Source: Echinicola strongylocentroti (GTDB lineage: Bacteria; Bacteroidota; Bacteroidia; Cytophagales; Cyclobacteriaceae). From it: a stretch of 64,000 nt of DNA. Shown piece by piece: positions 1-8,004 of the stretch (the stretch's first letter is position 1; every line of letters starts with the position of its first letter). Below the pieces are notes generated by a model. That model ran no database searches. It was not told the DNA's origin and saw only the letters and a list, made by a program, of their open reading frames with translations. The translations under genes were made by a program, and so were the position numbers. The stretch is taken from contig NZ_CP030041.1 of the NCBI RefSeq assembly GCF_003260975.1, positions 2,341,001 to 2,405,000 of the forward strand. Reading direction: 5' to 3'.

Positions 1-14
1 AACAGCAAATCATT

Positions 15-659
15 ATGGCTCGAAAAATCCCGCATGGAGAATTTCGTAACAAGGAACGTACGAAGCTAAAACTCATCCAAGCAGTAGGAGAAATCATCCG
101 CACCCAAGGTTATACCAAACTTGGAGTCAACCGAATTGCAGATACCGCTGGGGTGAGCAAAAAATTGATTTATCGATATTTTGGAAATGCAGACAAACTG
201 ATCGAAACCTACATTAGAGGCGAAGACTACTGGATGGCCTTCTATGATTCCTTGAGACAATTGGCAGACCACAAAGACGATGATTATGGAAAAAAAACGA
301 TAGAAATGACACTTAAAAATCTCTACGAGCACATGTCCAACTCACAGGAAGCTCAAAAAATTATTCTATGGGAGATCAGCGAAAAAAGCCAACTGATGTT
401 TGAAATCTGTAATGATCGTGAAAAGCTTGGTGCTACAATATTGGCTAAAATGGATCCTCTTTTTGATAAAACGGATATCGATATCAGGGGAATCCTAGCA
501 TTAATACTCGGAGGGATATACTACATTGTCCTCCATTCAAACAGCACAGGAGGAAGCTTTTGTGAAATCGAAAACGAAAACAGGAAAAATCGAATCTCCC
601 GAAGTATAGAGACCATCCTAGAGTGGGCCTATAATGAAGCGGAGAAACAAGCCAAATAG
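15..659 (+). CDS. TetR/AcrR-family transcriptional regulator
   Basis: This 214-residue protein has the usual TetR layout: an N-terminal helix-turn-helix at about residues 15-62 (GYTKLGVNRIADTAGVSKK then LIYRYFGNADKLI) and a helical ligand-binding remainder. TetR proteins are usually dimeric repressors released by a small molecule. The ATG at 15 gives a natural N-terminus, with the basic stretch seen before the HTH in such proteins. The gene stands alone at the left edge; the next feature downstream is the tRNA-Val pair on the other strand, and whatever it controls may lie outside the window. The RND efflux operon at 12-18 kb has no local regulator, but it is too distant to link. The family is clear; the effector and targets are unknown. 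Confidence 0.9.
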   Translation: MARKIPHGEFRNKERTKLKLIQAVGEIIRTQGYTKLGVNRIADTAGVSKKLIYRYFGNADKLIETYIRGEDYWMAFYDSLRQLADHKDDDYGKKTIEMTLKNLYEHMSNSQEAQKIILWEISEKSQLMFEICNDREKLGATILAKMDPLFDKTDIDIRGILALILGGIYYIVLHSNSTGGSFCEIENENRKNRISRSIETILEWAYNEAEKQAK

Positions 660-954
660 ACAAAACAACCAACGTAAAATAACACTTCCGCATTCACGCT
701 AGCAGTCGAAGGAACCGTTTTCTGTTTTTCCATGACTTCACCTGCAGCTCCCTCTCTCTGACTGCTGACTTTGAGGGGTATAGCTCAGCATAACAAAGTT
801 GCCAGCCATTTCCCGGCCACCAAATCCTTTGTGATTGGCATTATGCCGTCGTAGGCACTGTCCAGCGCGTCGATGTATGACCGGTATAAAATCTATCAAG
901 TTGTTGGGAATAATGAATATAAAAGTAATGATCCAATACGCCTTAAAATAAAAT
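660..954. other. Intergenic region without a gene
   Basis: Both strands were read for conserved coding, tRNA-like folds and strong promoters and nothing convincing was found. The short frames here have no recognisable composition or domain. The stretch separates the TetR gene from the tRNA-Val transcript, whose terminator begins at about 955. Confidence 0.6.
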
Positions 955-978
955 TAGCCTTGGTGTGCACCAAGGCTA
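955..978 (-). terminator. Terminator of the tRNA-Val transcript
   Basis: TAGCCTTGGTG and CACCAAGGCTA form an 11-bp perfect stem with a two-base centre. On the minus strand it is followed by a T-rich run (TTTTATTTTA), as in a Rho-independent terminator. It lies 6 bases beyond the 3' end of the second tRNA. Confidence 0.8.
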
Positions 979-984
979 TTCAAG

Positions 985-1059
985 TGGGAATTGAGGGATT
1001 CGAACCCCCGACCCTCTGCTTGTAAGGCAGATGCTCTGAACCAACTGAGCTAAATTCCC
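985..1059 (-). tRNA. tRNA-Val (anticodon UAC), copy 2
   Basis: Read on the minus strand this is a complete 75-nt cloverleaf: acceptor GGGAATT paired with AATTCCC, D-arm AGCTCAGTTGGTTCAGAGC, anticodon stem TCTGC/GCAGA with loop CTTACAA (anticodon TAC), T-loop TTCGAAT and discriminator A. The 3' CCA is not encoded. The sequence is identical to the copy at 1108-1182, and the two are probably co-transcribed from the promoter at 1218-1248. Confidence 0.97.
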
Positions 1060-1107
1060 ATTATTTTTAAACCACTTTATGTCTCCAGCCATTGCCGGGA
1101 AACGCTG

Positions 1108-1182
1108 TGGGAATTGAGGGATTCGAACCCCCGACCCTCTGCTTGTAAGGCAGATGCTCTGAACCAACTGAGCTAAATTCCC
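1108..1182 (-). tRNA. tRNA-Val (anticodon UAC), copy 1
   Basis: This is the same 75-nt tRNA as at 985-1059, including anticodon TAC and no encoded CCA. It is the promoter-proximal copy; the 48-bp spacer between the copies is unrelated to the tRNA. Two identical tandem copies point to a recent duplication or to concerted evolution. Confidence 0.97.
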
Positions 1183-1217
1183 ATTATTCATCAACCATTT
1201 GTTGTTGAATTGGATTG

Positions 1218-1248
1218 CAAAGGTAGATGCTTTTTTTATTGCAGCAAA
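1218..1248 (-). promoter_or_regulatory. Bacteroidota-type promoter of the tRNA-Val pair
   Basis: On the minus strand, TTTG (1248-1245) is followed after exactly 19 bases by TACCTTTG (1225-1218). This matches the Bacteroidota sigma-ABfrA consensus TTTG, 17-23 bases, TAnnTTTG. The -7 element lies about 35 bases upstream of the mature 5' end of tRNA-Val copy 1. Confidence 0.8.
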
Positions 1249-1253
1249 TAATA

Positions 1254-1293
1254 ATTAAAAAAAAATATCAGCCAGATACTAACTGGCTGATAT
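1254..1293 (-). terminator. Rho-independent terminator of the aldehyde dehydrogenase gene
   Basis: ATATCAGCCAG (1265-1275) and CTGGCTGATAT (1283-1293) form a perfect 11-bp stem around a 7-base loop. On the minus strand the stem is followed by a long T run. It sits 31 bases past the stop codon of the gene ending at 1325. Confidence 0.85.
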
Positions 1294-1324
1294 CCTGAAA
1301 TAAAAGTTATCGAGATGACAATTG

Positions 1325-2869
1325 TCAAATATCAAATTTTATTCCTTGGGCCAAGGGAAGCTCAGTGGTATAGTTAATCGTATTCGTCTGTCGCCTCATA
1401 TAAGCTTTCCAAGCATCCGAACCTGATTCTCGGCCTCCTCCTGTTTCCTTTTCTCCTCCAAAAGCCCCGCCAATTTCTGCTCCTGAAGTTCCAATATTGA
1501 CATTGGAGATGCCACAGTCCGATCCTTCACTGGAAAGATAACGCTCCGCCTCACGCATATTAGTGGTCATGATTGCAGAAGAAAGGCCTTGGGGGACGTT
1601 GTTTTGCATAGCAATGGCCTCCTCAAATTCCTGGTACTTAATAAGGTATAAGATGGGACCAAATGTCTCTTTTTGGACAATTTGAAAATGATTTTCTGCT
1701 TCAAAGACACTTGGCTTCACATAACACCTAGATGAATAATCCTCTCCTTCTAAAAGCCCCCCGGCTACCAATTCGCTTCCACCTTCTGCTTTTACCCTTT
1801 CAATCGCCGTAAGGTAGTTTTGTACTGCTTGCTCATCAATCAGCGGACCTATATGATTGTTCTCATCAAGTGGATTCCCTATGGTTAGCTTGCCGTATGC
1901 CGAGACAAGTCTTTCCTTTACCTCATCAAAAACTGATTCTTGAATAATCAACCTCCTAGTGCTCGTACATCGCTGCCCAGCTGTCCCCACTGCACCAAAG
2001 AGTGCCCCTCGGATCGCTATATCCAGATCAGCATTTTCGGTAATGATAATGGCATTATTACCACCAAGCTCCAAGAGCACCTTACCTAATCTACCCCCAA
2101 CGGTCTCGCCGACTGCCTTGCCCATATCGGTAGATCCCGTGGCTGAGATAAGTGCTACCCGTGGATCTTGGGTAAGAAATGCACCTACTGTAGCACCTCC
2201 AGTGAGCAGGGAAGAAACACCTTCAGGAAAGCCGTTTTGCTTAAAAACCTCCGACGCCAACACCTGGCAGGCCAACGAAGTCAACGGGGTCTTTTCGGAA
2301 GGCTTCCACACACACACATCACCACATACCCATGCGATCATCGTATTCCAAGACCAAACAGCCACAGGAAAATTAAACGCCGAAATCACCCCCACGACTC
2401 CCAACGGATGCCACTGCTCATACATTCTGTGGCCTGGTCGCTCAGAGTGCATCGTTAGCCCATACAGTTGACGGGAAAGGCCTACTGCAAAATCACAGAT
2501 ATCAATCATTTCCTGCACCTCCCCGAGTCCCTCTTGGTAGGATTTGCCCATTTCGTAGGACACTATTTTGCCTAACAAGTCCTTTTTGTTGCGAAGTTCC
2601 ACTCCAATTTGGCGGACCACTTCACCACGCTGCGGTGCTGGTACATTTCGCCAAACTTTAAATGCTTTTTCAGCTTGCTCCAAGACTTTTTCATAAGACT
2701 CACGTGTAGTCATCTGGATCTTGCCTATCTCTTTCCCATCCACAGGAGAGTGGCTGCTCAGCCATTCTCCTTTGATGTCTATATACTCTACTCCTGTCCA
2801 AGTCCCCTTGTTTACTTCATTGAGCCCAAGGTCTTGAAGAAGGGTTTTAGTATCGAATGTGTCAGTCAT
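1325..2869 (-). CDS. ALDH7-type aldehyde dehydrogenase (alpha-aminoadipic semialdehyde dehydrogenase-like)
   Basis: The 514-residue protein is a full-length NAD-dependent aldehyde dehydrogenase. Visible motifs are the Rossmann region GSTDMGKAVG near residue 246, the general base Glu267 in LLELGGNNAII, and the catalytic Cys301 in GTAGQRCTSTRR. The ELGGNN and RCTSTRR forms and the length are typical of the ALDH7 (antiquitin) branch, whose members oxidise alpha-aminoadipic semialdehyde in lysine breakdown to aminoadipate. The cytoplasm is the expected location, as no signal peptide is seen. It is monocistronic, with its own terminator at 1265-1293. No other lysine-degradation gene lies nearby, so the precise substrate is inferred from family resemblance only. 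Confidence 0.9.
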   Translation of the reverse strand: MTDTFDTKTLLQDLGLNEVNKGTWTGVEYIDIKGEWLSSHSPVDGKEIGKIQMTTRESYEKVLEQAEKAFKVWRNVPAPQRGEVVRQIGVELRNKKDLLGKIVSYEMGKSYQEGLGEVQEMIDICDFAVGLSRQLYGLTMHSERPGHRMYEQWHPLGVVGVISAFNFPVAVWSWNTMIAWVCGDVCVWKPSEKTPLTSLACQVLASEVFKQNGFPEGVSSLLTGGATVGAFLTQDPRVALISATGSTDMGKAVGETVGGRLGKVLLELGGNNAIIITENADLDIAIRGALFGAVGTAGQRCTSTRRLIIQESVFDEVKERLVSAYGKLTIGNPLDENNHIGPLIDEQAVQNYLTAIERVKAEGGSELVAGGLLEGEDYSSRCYVKPSVFEAENHFQIVQKETFGPILYLIKYQEFEEAIAMQNNVPQGLSSAIMTTNMREAERYLSSEGSDCGISNVNIGTSGAEIGGAFGGEKETGGGRESGSDAWKAYMRRQTNTINYTTELPLAQGIKFDI

Positions 2870-3142
2870 GATAGATTTATTGTTTAAGCTAATTTGTGGT
2901 AATCCAGTTTTGAGCCTCTTTCTTAGAAAAGAGATGAGAAGTTATTCATTAATTTGAAGAAATTAAAGAAGACGTATTGATAAATAACCAGCCCTGAAAC
3001 AAATCACCTCATTTTCTTTTCAAAAAGCTCCCCACTTTTCGACTGGATACTAACCGAATTCATGATGGATCACAGTCCCCTTTTACTGGCACACCTTTTG
3101 AAATGGCGAGTAAAACGCTACTGGTTTTTAGACTCAAACAAG

Positions 3143-3811
3143 ATGAAAAGATACCTCCTACTACTTACCGCTTTCTTGCTGCAACAATTGGCTTTTGGCC
3201 AACTCATCGAACGCAATTTTTTTGGGCATTTGGAATACAGCTCCAGAAATGGCGAATACAAAGCCTTGTTGGAGAAGAATGTCTTCGACAACCTTATCTT
3301 CACCGACAATCAGCAAAACAACATCACCTTTGAGAAGAAATACCTCCACCAAGAATACGGGGATATGCTGAAAAACGAGCGGGAAGAACGGATGTTCCTA
3401 ATGGACCTGGTTCGTCAATACAGAAGAGAAACCAACTATAAAGCCACCTATGAAATTGACATTTTCGATAAGCTGATCATCCAGGACAACCGGGATTATA
3501 AGCTGGAAATAGGCGAAGATATTTTTGGCAACGTCACTAGGACAGAGTCCATCAACGGAAGGCGAATGGCCTTTACCCGAGAAAAAAACGGCGGCCTTTC
3601 CTACGAATCCACCACCGAAAAAGCCTCCTTGCGAAAGGACATTTTCGGACATTGGATCTATGAAGACAGTCGGCAAAACAAATTGGAATTTGGTAAAGCT
3701 ACATGGGATAGACTGATCCACAAATATGGTGGCAATGAGGTCATTTTCAATCAACTCATGAACGAATTGCTGTTTTTCAAGGATACACGAAAAACGAGGA
3801 ACAGAAGATAA
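3143..3811 (+). CDS. Secreted protein of beta-hairpin-like repeats, function unknown
   Basis: I do not recognise a named family. The start at 3143 is chosen over an in-frame ATG at 3062 because it begins a clean signal peptide (MKRYLLLLTAFLLQQLAFG, cleavage likely before Q). The mature protein of about 200 residues repeats a unit of the form (D/N)(I/V)F(D/G)xxI, then an acidic D(N/S)(R/Q) turn, then a second strand with LE or ITF. Copies begin at roughly residues 50 (NVFDNLIFTDNQ), 107 (DIFDKLIIQDNR), 128 (DIFGNVTRTE) and 169 (DIFGHWIYEDSR). Such alternation suggests stacked two-stranded beta units in a periplasmic or surface protein. It precedes the HipA-like gene by 133 bp, and shared transcription is possible but not shown. 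Confidence 0.75.
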   Translation: MKRYLLLLTAFLLQQLAFGQLIERNFFGHLEYSSRNGEYKALLEKNVFDNLIFTDNQQNNITFEKKYLHQEYGDMLKNEREERMFLMDLVRQYRRETNYKATYEIDIFDKLIIQDNRDYKLEIGEDIFGNVTRTESINGRRMAFTREKNGGLSYESTTEKASLRKDIFGHWIYEDSRQNKLEFGKATWDRLIHKYGGNEVIFNQLMNELLFFKDTRKTRNRR

Positions 3812-3944
3812 GGACGCTATATGTTTGCATTGAAAGTTTTTAAAATTAAATTTTTATTCACTATTTGGAGCAACAACGATCGGTACCCACTTCCAAGATC
3901 TCTGTAGTTACAGGCTTGGGAAACGTATTTTGTTTCAGCTGCAC

Positions 3945-4739
3945 ATGAAAACACCAAACGAACTCCGCACAGTAAATGTAATGAGGTACATTTTGCCCCT
4001 TAGGGAAGGTGGCTCATTACCGGCCCTTGCCGAAGCCGATGATGGGTTTAATTATGTGCTGAAATTTAGAGGAGCTGGCCAGCGGGAAAAAGCCCTCATT
4101 GCTGAACTTCTAGGCGGAGAGATCGCCAGGGTTTTAGGCTTCAAAGTACCAGAACTGGTGTTTGCCGAACTCGATGAGGCATTTGGCCGATCGGAAGGAG
4201 ATGAAGAAATCCAAGATCTGCTCAAAGGAAGCAAAGGCCTGAATTTGGCCTTGCACTTCTTATCCCACGCGATCAACTTTGACCCATTGGCCACGGAAGT
4301 AGATCCCCTTTTGGCTTCAAAAATCGTCTGGCTGGACATGCTGATCACCAATGTAGACAGGACCTTTCGCAACACCAATATGCTGATGTGGAACAAAGAG
4401 CTGTGGCTGATCGACCACGGGGCTGCCTTCCTCTTCCATCACAGCTGGAACAACTGGGAACGAAATGCCCAAGGGACCTTCCCTATTATCCAAAACCATG
4501 TCCTCCTGCCCAAAGCCAGTATGCTGGACGAAGCCAATGAAATATTAAAGCCGCTATTGAGCCCTGAAAACATCAAAAACATCGTCTCTCTTATTCCAAA
4601 ATCATGGCTGCTCGCAGGAGGAGAAAGTGACGACGCCGATGAACTGGCGGGAGTTTATGACAACTTCCTGAACTTAAGGCATGCTCACGCAGATCAACTC
4701 ACAAAAGAAGCGAAAGATGCAAGGACAACTGTTATATGA
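3945..4739 (+). CDS. HipA-like (HipA_2 type) kinase-fold protein
   Basis: The 264-residue protein matches the short HipA-like kinase family usually found beside a DUF3037 gene. From the ATG at 3945, YVLKFRG contains a candidate nucleotide-binding Lys40. ITNVDRTFRNTN (about 134-145) matches the catalytic loop, with Asp138 and downstream Asn. LIDHGAAF (about 155-162) matches the Asp-containing metal-binding motif. A TTG at 3930 would add five residues, but ATG is preferred. HipA kinases phosphorylate protein substrates, classically GltX, and act as toxins held by an HTH antitoxin (HipB). No HipB-like gene is present; the partner is the overlapping DUF3037 gene. Its substrate, and whether it is a toxin at all, are unknown. 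Confidence 0.85.
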   Translation: MKTPNELRTVNVMRYILPLREGGSLPALAEADDGFNYVLKFRGAGQREKALIAELLGGEIARVLGFKVPELVFAELDEAFGRSEGDEEIQDLLKGSKGLNLALHFLSHAINFDPLATEVDPLLASKIVWLDMLITNVDRTFRNTNMLMWNKELWLIDHGAAFLFHHSWNNWERNAQGTFPIIQNHVLLPKASMLDEANEILKPLLSPENIKNIVSLIPKSWLLAGGESDDADELAGVYDNFLNLRHAHADQLTKEAKDARTTVI

Positions 4740-5094
4740 TTATGCCATCATCCGCGTCGTTCCCAGGGTAGAACGGGAAGAGTTCATCAATGTAGGAGTA
4801 ATCATCTGCGGAACCAAAAGTGGATTTCTCCAAGTCAAACTGGCCCTAAACGACACTAAACTGTTAATGCTGGACCCTGAGGTAGATGTATCCATGATCA
4901 AAGAAAATTTGGCTTCCTTTGAAAAAATCTGCAGTGGATCCCAAGGCCCAATTGGCACCATGGACAAGGCCTCCCGCTTCAGGTGGCTCACCGCTGTAAG
5001 AAGCTCGATTATCCAGACTTCCCGACCGCACAGCGGTTTTAGTGATAATTTGGACACCACTTTGCTTCGGCTATTTAATGAATATGTCCTGTGA
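4717..5094 (+). CDS. DUF3037-family protein, partner of the HipA-like kinase
   Basis: The 125-residue protein opens with MQGQLLYDYAIIRVVPRVER and EEFINVGVIICG, the conserved N-terminal block of DUF3037. The ATG at 4717 overlaps the kinase gene's 3' end by 23 bp, which implies translational coupling. An upstream in-frame ATG at 4681 would add 12 poorly conserved residues and is less likely. DUF3037 proteins have no established biochemical role that I know of. Their recurrent coupling to HipA_2-type kinases suggests a shared complex or a regulator-effector pair. There is no HTH, membrane helix or signal peptide visible. The family call is fairly secure; the function is open. Confidence 0.85.
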   Translation: MQGQLLYDYAIIRVVPRVEREEFINVGVIICGTKSGFLQVKLALNDTKLLMLDPEVDVSMIKENLASFEKICSGSQGPIGTMDKASRFRWLTAVRSSIIQTSRPHSGFSDNLDTTLLRLFNEYVL

Positions 5095-5179
5095 GCGTTG
5101 TTCACCCACCGTTAAACACTCAAACCCACACGATCTATCTATTAAGTTAAAATTTTGATAGATTTTTTGAATAAGGTTT

Positions 5180-5213
5180 TTATTTAAACTTAATCTAAAT
5201 AATCATATCTTTG
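5180..5213 (+). promoter_or_regulatory. Promoter with overlapping 23-bp palindrome (possible Fur-type operator)
   Basis: TATCTTTG at 5206-5213 fits the Bacteroidota -7 consensus and lies 19 bases before the receptor start codon. Immediately upstream, TTATTTA (5180-5186) and TAAATAA (5196-5202) are perfect 7-bp arms of a 23-bp palindrome, with further pairing in the centre. It occupies the spacer and the expected -33 position, where a repressor would block RNA polymerase. A second, looser inverted match exists between ATTAAGTT (5141-5148) and AACTTAAT (5187-5194). AT-rich palindromes of this shape are typical of Fur-family sites; the assignment to Fur is inference. Confidence 0.6.
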
Positions 5214-5232
5214 CCTCCTCATCACTCAAATC

Positions 5233-7992
5233 ATGACGAGGAGACTACTACTTATATTGCCATTTATAGTTTTTGTCCTGCATAATGCTCTTTCCCAAGA
5301 ACGTGAAAAAGTTACATTAAAAGGAAGTGTAATTGAATCATCAAACGGAACTCCCCTGCCTTATGTGACGGTAAAGGTAGCCCATTATGCCTATGCGATT
5401 ACGGACGAAAATGGCAACTATACGGTAACGTTCAGAAGACCTACTACCGAAGATATCCAAGTGGCCTTTAGCCTTGTGGGTAAACAGGGACTGGAAAAGA
5501 CCGTCTTCATAAATCCCAATACCAATATGGTACAAGTATCCACTGTCAGCATGGTAGACCATGACCTCTACATGGATGAAGTGGAAGTAACCGCACAAAG
5601 GGACGAGGAAAATGTATCCAATTCCGCCTACAAAATCGACCGTACAGCCGTAGAGCAGGCCCGAGCCAATAACCTTTCTGACCTTCTCCAAATGGCTCCC
5701 GGACAGACGGTTTTGAACCCTATGCTCCATGGAGCACAAACGATCAACTTCAGGGCAGACAATCTATCGCCCCAGGATGAATTGAACAACTCTTTTGGGA
5801 TTGGACTCTTTGTCAATGGCAGCCAGATGACCAAAAATGCAGATATGCAAGGTACCAATCCGGTGCAAGGTGGCCGGTTTGATTCTTTTTCCAAATCTCA
5901 ATATAACGGAAATGATTTTGCTCCGGGGGATAACCCAGGAGGTGGATTTGACCTAAGACAAATACCTGTGGGCAACGTCGAAAAGGTAGAACTGGTACAA
6001 GGAGTGGCCTCTGCAGAATACGGCGACATTACCGAAGGAGCCATTATTTTGGAGACCATTGCCGGAAGGTCCCCACTTAACTTTGCCGTGCGCTATGCTG
6101 GAGGGAATACCAATGTATTTGCCAATAAGGGCTTCCAACTGGATGATCGTAATTCCCTTTCGGTTGGGGTGGATTATGTCTACAGCAATGCCAACCCCGT
6201 AGATCGGATGAAATCCTATAACCAGATCAATGGAAATGCATTGTGGACTTCCTTCTTTGGAGCAGAAAAAAAAGTAAGGAACAACCTGAGCATTACCTAT
6301 AATACAAATTTGGATGATTTTAAATCCGACCCTGATTTGGGCAGTACTTTGAGGAATAAGTACCAACGGAAATTCCTCTCTCTATCCAATAAAATCAGCT
6401 TTAATTATACTTCTTTGGTGTTTGATGGAGTGGAAACCTCTTTCAGTTATTCATACGGGGAAAGTACTTCCGAGACCATCCAATTGATCAATAGAGGTGT
6501 CACGGCGGTTACCGGTGTCACCGAAGAGGGCATCCATGAGGGTACATTTACTCCGGGGACCTATACGGCCTCTATGCGGATACATGGAAAACCCATATCT
6601 GCCGGTGCCAGAATCAAATTTTATAAAGATTTCAAAACAGGTACATGGAAACACCACCTCAGCTATGGGTACAACTTCAGTTTTAGTGCCAATAGAGGAG
6701 ACGGCAGGGTGTTTGATCCGCTACGTCCAGTTACGGGAGGTTCTTCCCCAACCTCGGATCGACCCTATTCCTTTAAGGACATTCAACCAGAGCTGATCCA
6801 GCATGGTTTTTATCTTCAAAATGGGATTAAGGGAAAGTTAGCCGATAACGACATCCACCTGACCTTGGGTGCCAGAGGGGATGTACAGCTTGGGTTTTTT
6901 ACCGTATCCCCACGGATCAATGCCCGTTACGATTTGGGAAAAAAATGGGCGGTCACCGGAGCCTACGGCATCCAGACCAAAGCGCCCGGCTTGGCACACC
7001 TCTACCCAGGGCCCAGCTATCAGGATATCATTCTGCTGAATTCTTTCAACGGCAAAGTCAATGAAAGCCTTTATCTGGCCTATACCCATGTGGAAACCCA
7101 AAATGCAGAGGGCATAGAACCTATGCTTTCGAAGCGCCATGAAATTGGCCTTAACTACAAATCTGAAGGTATCAACCTGTCCGCAACCTATTTCAGGAAC
7201 AAGAACTCCAGTGGGTTGAGCATTAATAAAATCCCGTACACGGCCCTAGTTTCTGCATATGAAATCACCGGTTACCCGGAAGGCCAGACCCCTGTATATC
7301 GGCCCACAGGAGATTTAAAGACCTATGTCTTTACGGCAAACCATGTCATGAACAATAATTTCACCAATAGCTATGGGATTGAGCTGATGGGAGCCATTCC
7401 CAAAGTGGAAGCATTGAACACCAGCTTTAACTTTTGGGCCACCTATTACGACACAAGGGCCAATAGCCTTTACGATACATTTGATACCTTGAGTGATGAG
7501 ATCAAACAGCAAACTGATTATTCCATTGCTGTATATGGACCGCAATCCAGGCAATCAGGACGTCTCCAGACCAGTTTCTCATCCACCTATCACTTGTCCC
7601 AGCTTGGGCTCATGGTCCAGCTAAGAATAGAGTCATTTCTCTACAATTACTCCAAAACCTCCAAGAAGTCCATCAGGGCAAAAGCCTATTATGACAAAGA
7701 CCTCAATTATATTGAGATCCCGGAAGACGAAAGGGACAATGAAGAATATGACATCATAGCGCGTAAGGGAGATGCTGCCATTTATTCCGAAAATCCTCCC
7801 ATTGCCTATTTCAATGCCCACCTTAACCTTTCCAAGAACATCAACAAAAACATCCGATTCACCTTCTTTGCCAACAATTTTCTCAATATCAGGCCAGAAG
7901 GCGAGCAAGTGTTGTCATCGGGAGAGATATCCGCCTATGGCCCACTCAATCAAGCACCTTATTTCGGAATGGAACTGAATTTTAAATTTTAA
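5233..7992 (+). CDS. TonB-dependent outer-membrane receptor with CarboxypepD_reg-like N-domain
   Basis: The 919-residue protein begins with a signal peptide (MTRRLLLILPFIVFVLHNALSQ). A carboxypeptidase-regulatory-like beta-sandwich follows at about residues 28-110 (GSVIESSNGTPLPYVTV, TDENGNYTV), then a plug domain at about 115-280 (VEVTAQRDEENVSNS, QIPVGNVEKVELVQG, EYGDITEGAI), and a 22-strand-type barrel ending in the aromatic C-terminus GMELNFKF. It imports a scarce ligand across the outer membrane using TonB energy. It is not SusC-like: it has no SusD partner and is shorter than SusC proteins. It is the first gene of a tight operon (12-bp gap to the next) with a DUF4876 lipoprotein, an outer-membrane protein and a di-haem peroxidase, behind a palindrome-bearing promoter. 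A metal, haem or metallophore substrate is inferred. Confidence 0.9.
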   Translation: MTRRLLLILPFIVFVLHNALSQEREKVTLKGSVIESSNGTPLPYVTVKVAHYAYAITDENGNYTVTFRRPTTEDIQVAFSLVGKQGLEKTVFINPNTNMVQVSTVSMVDHDLYMDEVEVTAQRDEENVSNSAYKIDRTAVEQARANNLSDLLQMAPGQTVLNPMLHGAQTINFRADNLSPQDELNNSFGIGLFVNGSQMTKNADMQGTNPVQGGRFDSFSKSQYNGNDFAPGDNPGGGFDLRQIPVGNVEKVELVQGVASAEYGDITEGAIILETIAGRSPLNFAVRYAGGNTNVFANKGFQLDDRNSLSVGVDYVYSNANPVDRMKSYNQINGNALWTSFFGAEKKVRNNLSITYNTNLDDFKSDPDLGSTLRNKYQRKFLSLSNKISFNYTSLVFDGVETSFSYSYGESTSETIQLINRGVTAVTGVTEEGIHEGTFTPGTYTASMRIHGKPISAGARIKFYKDFKTGTWKHHLSYGYNFSFSANRGDGRVFDPLRPVTGGSSPTSDRPYSFKDIQPELIQHGFYLQNGIKGKLADNDIHLTLGARGDVQLGFFTVSPRINARYDLGKKWAVTGAYGIQTKAPGLAHLYPGPSYQDIILLNSFNGKVNESLYLAYTHVETQNAEGIEPMLSKRHEIGLNYKSEGINLSATYFRNKNSSGLSINKIPYTALVSAYEITGYPEGQTPVYRPTGDLKTYVFTANHVMNNNFTNSYGIELMGAIPKVEALNTSFNFWATYYDTRANSLYDTFDTLSDEIKQQTDYSIAVYGPQSRQSGRLQTSFSSTYHLSQLGLMVQLRIESFLYNYSKTSKKSIRAKAYYDKDLNYIEIPEDERDNEEYDIIARKGDAAIYSENPPIAYFNAHLNLSKNINKNIRFTFFANNFLNIRPEGEQVLSSGEISAYGPLNQAPYFGMELNFKF

Positions 7993-8004
7993 TTATCAAT
8001 CAAC

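Noticed and set aside
15..659. TetR gene as the regulator of the RND efflux operon
   Set aside because: It is 11 kb away with several unrelated transcription units between; no shared operator was found.
976..1194. A 72-codon minus-strand frame across the two tRNA-Val genes
   Set aside because: It is simply the translation of the tandem tRNAs and their spacer; the repeated peptide reflects the repeated tRNA.
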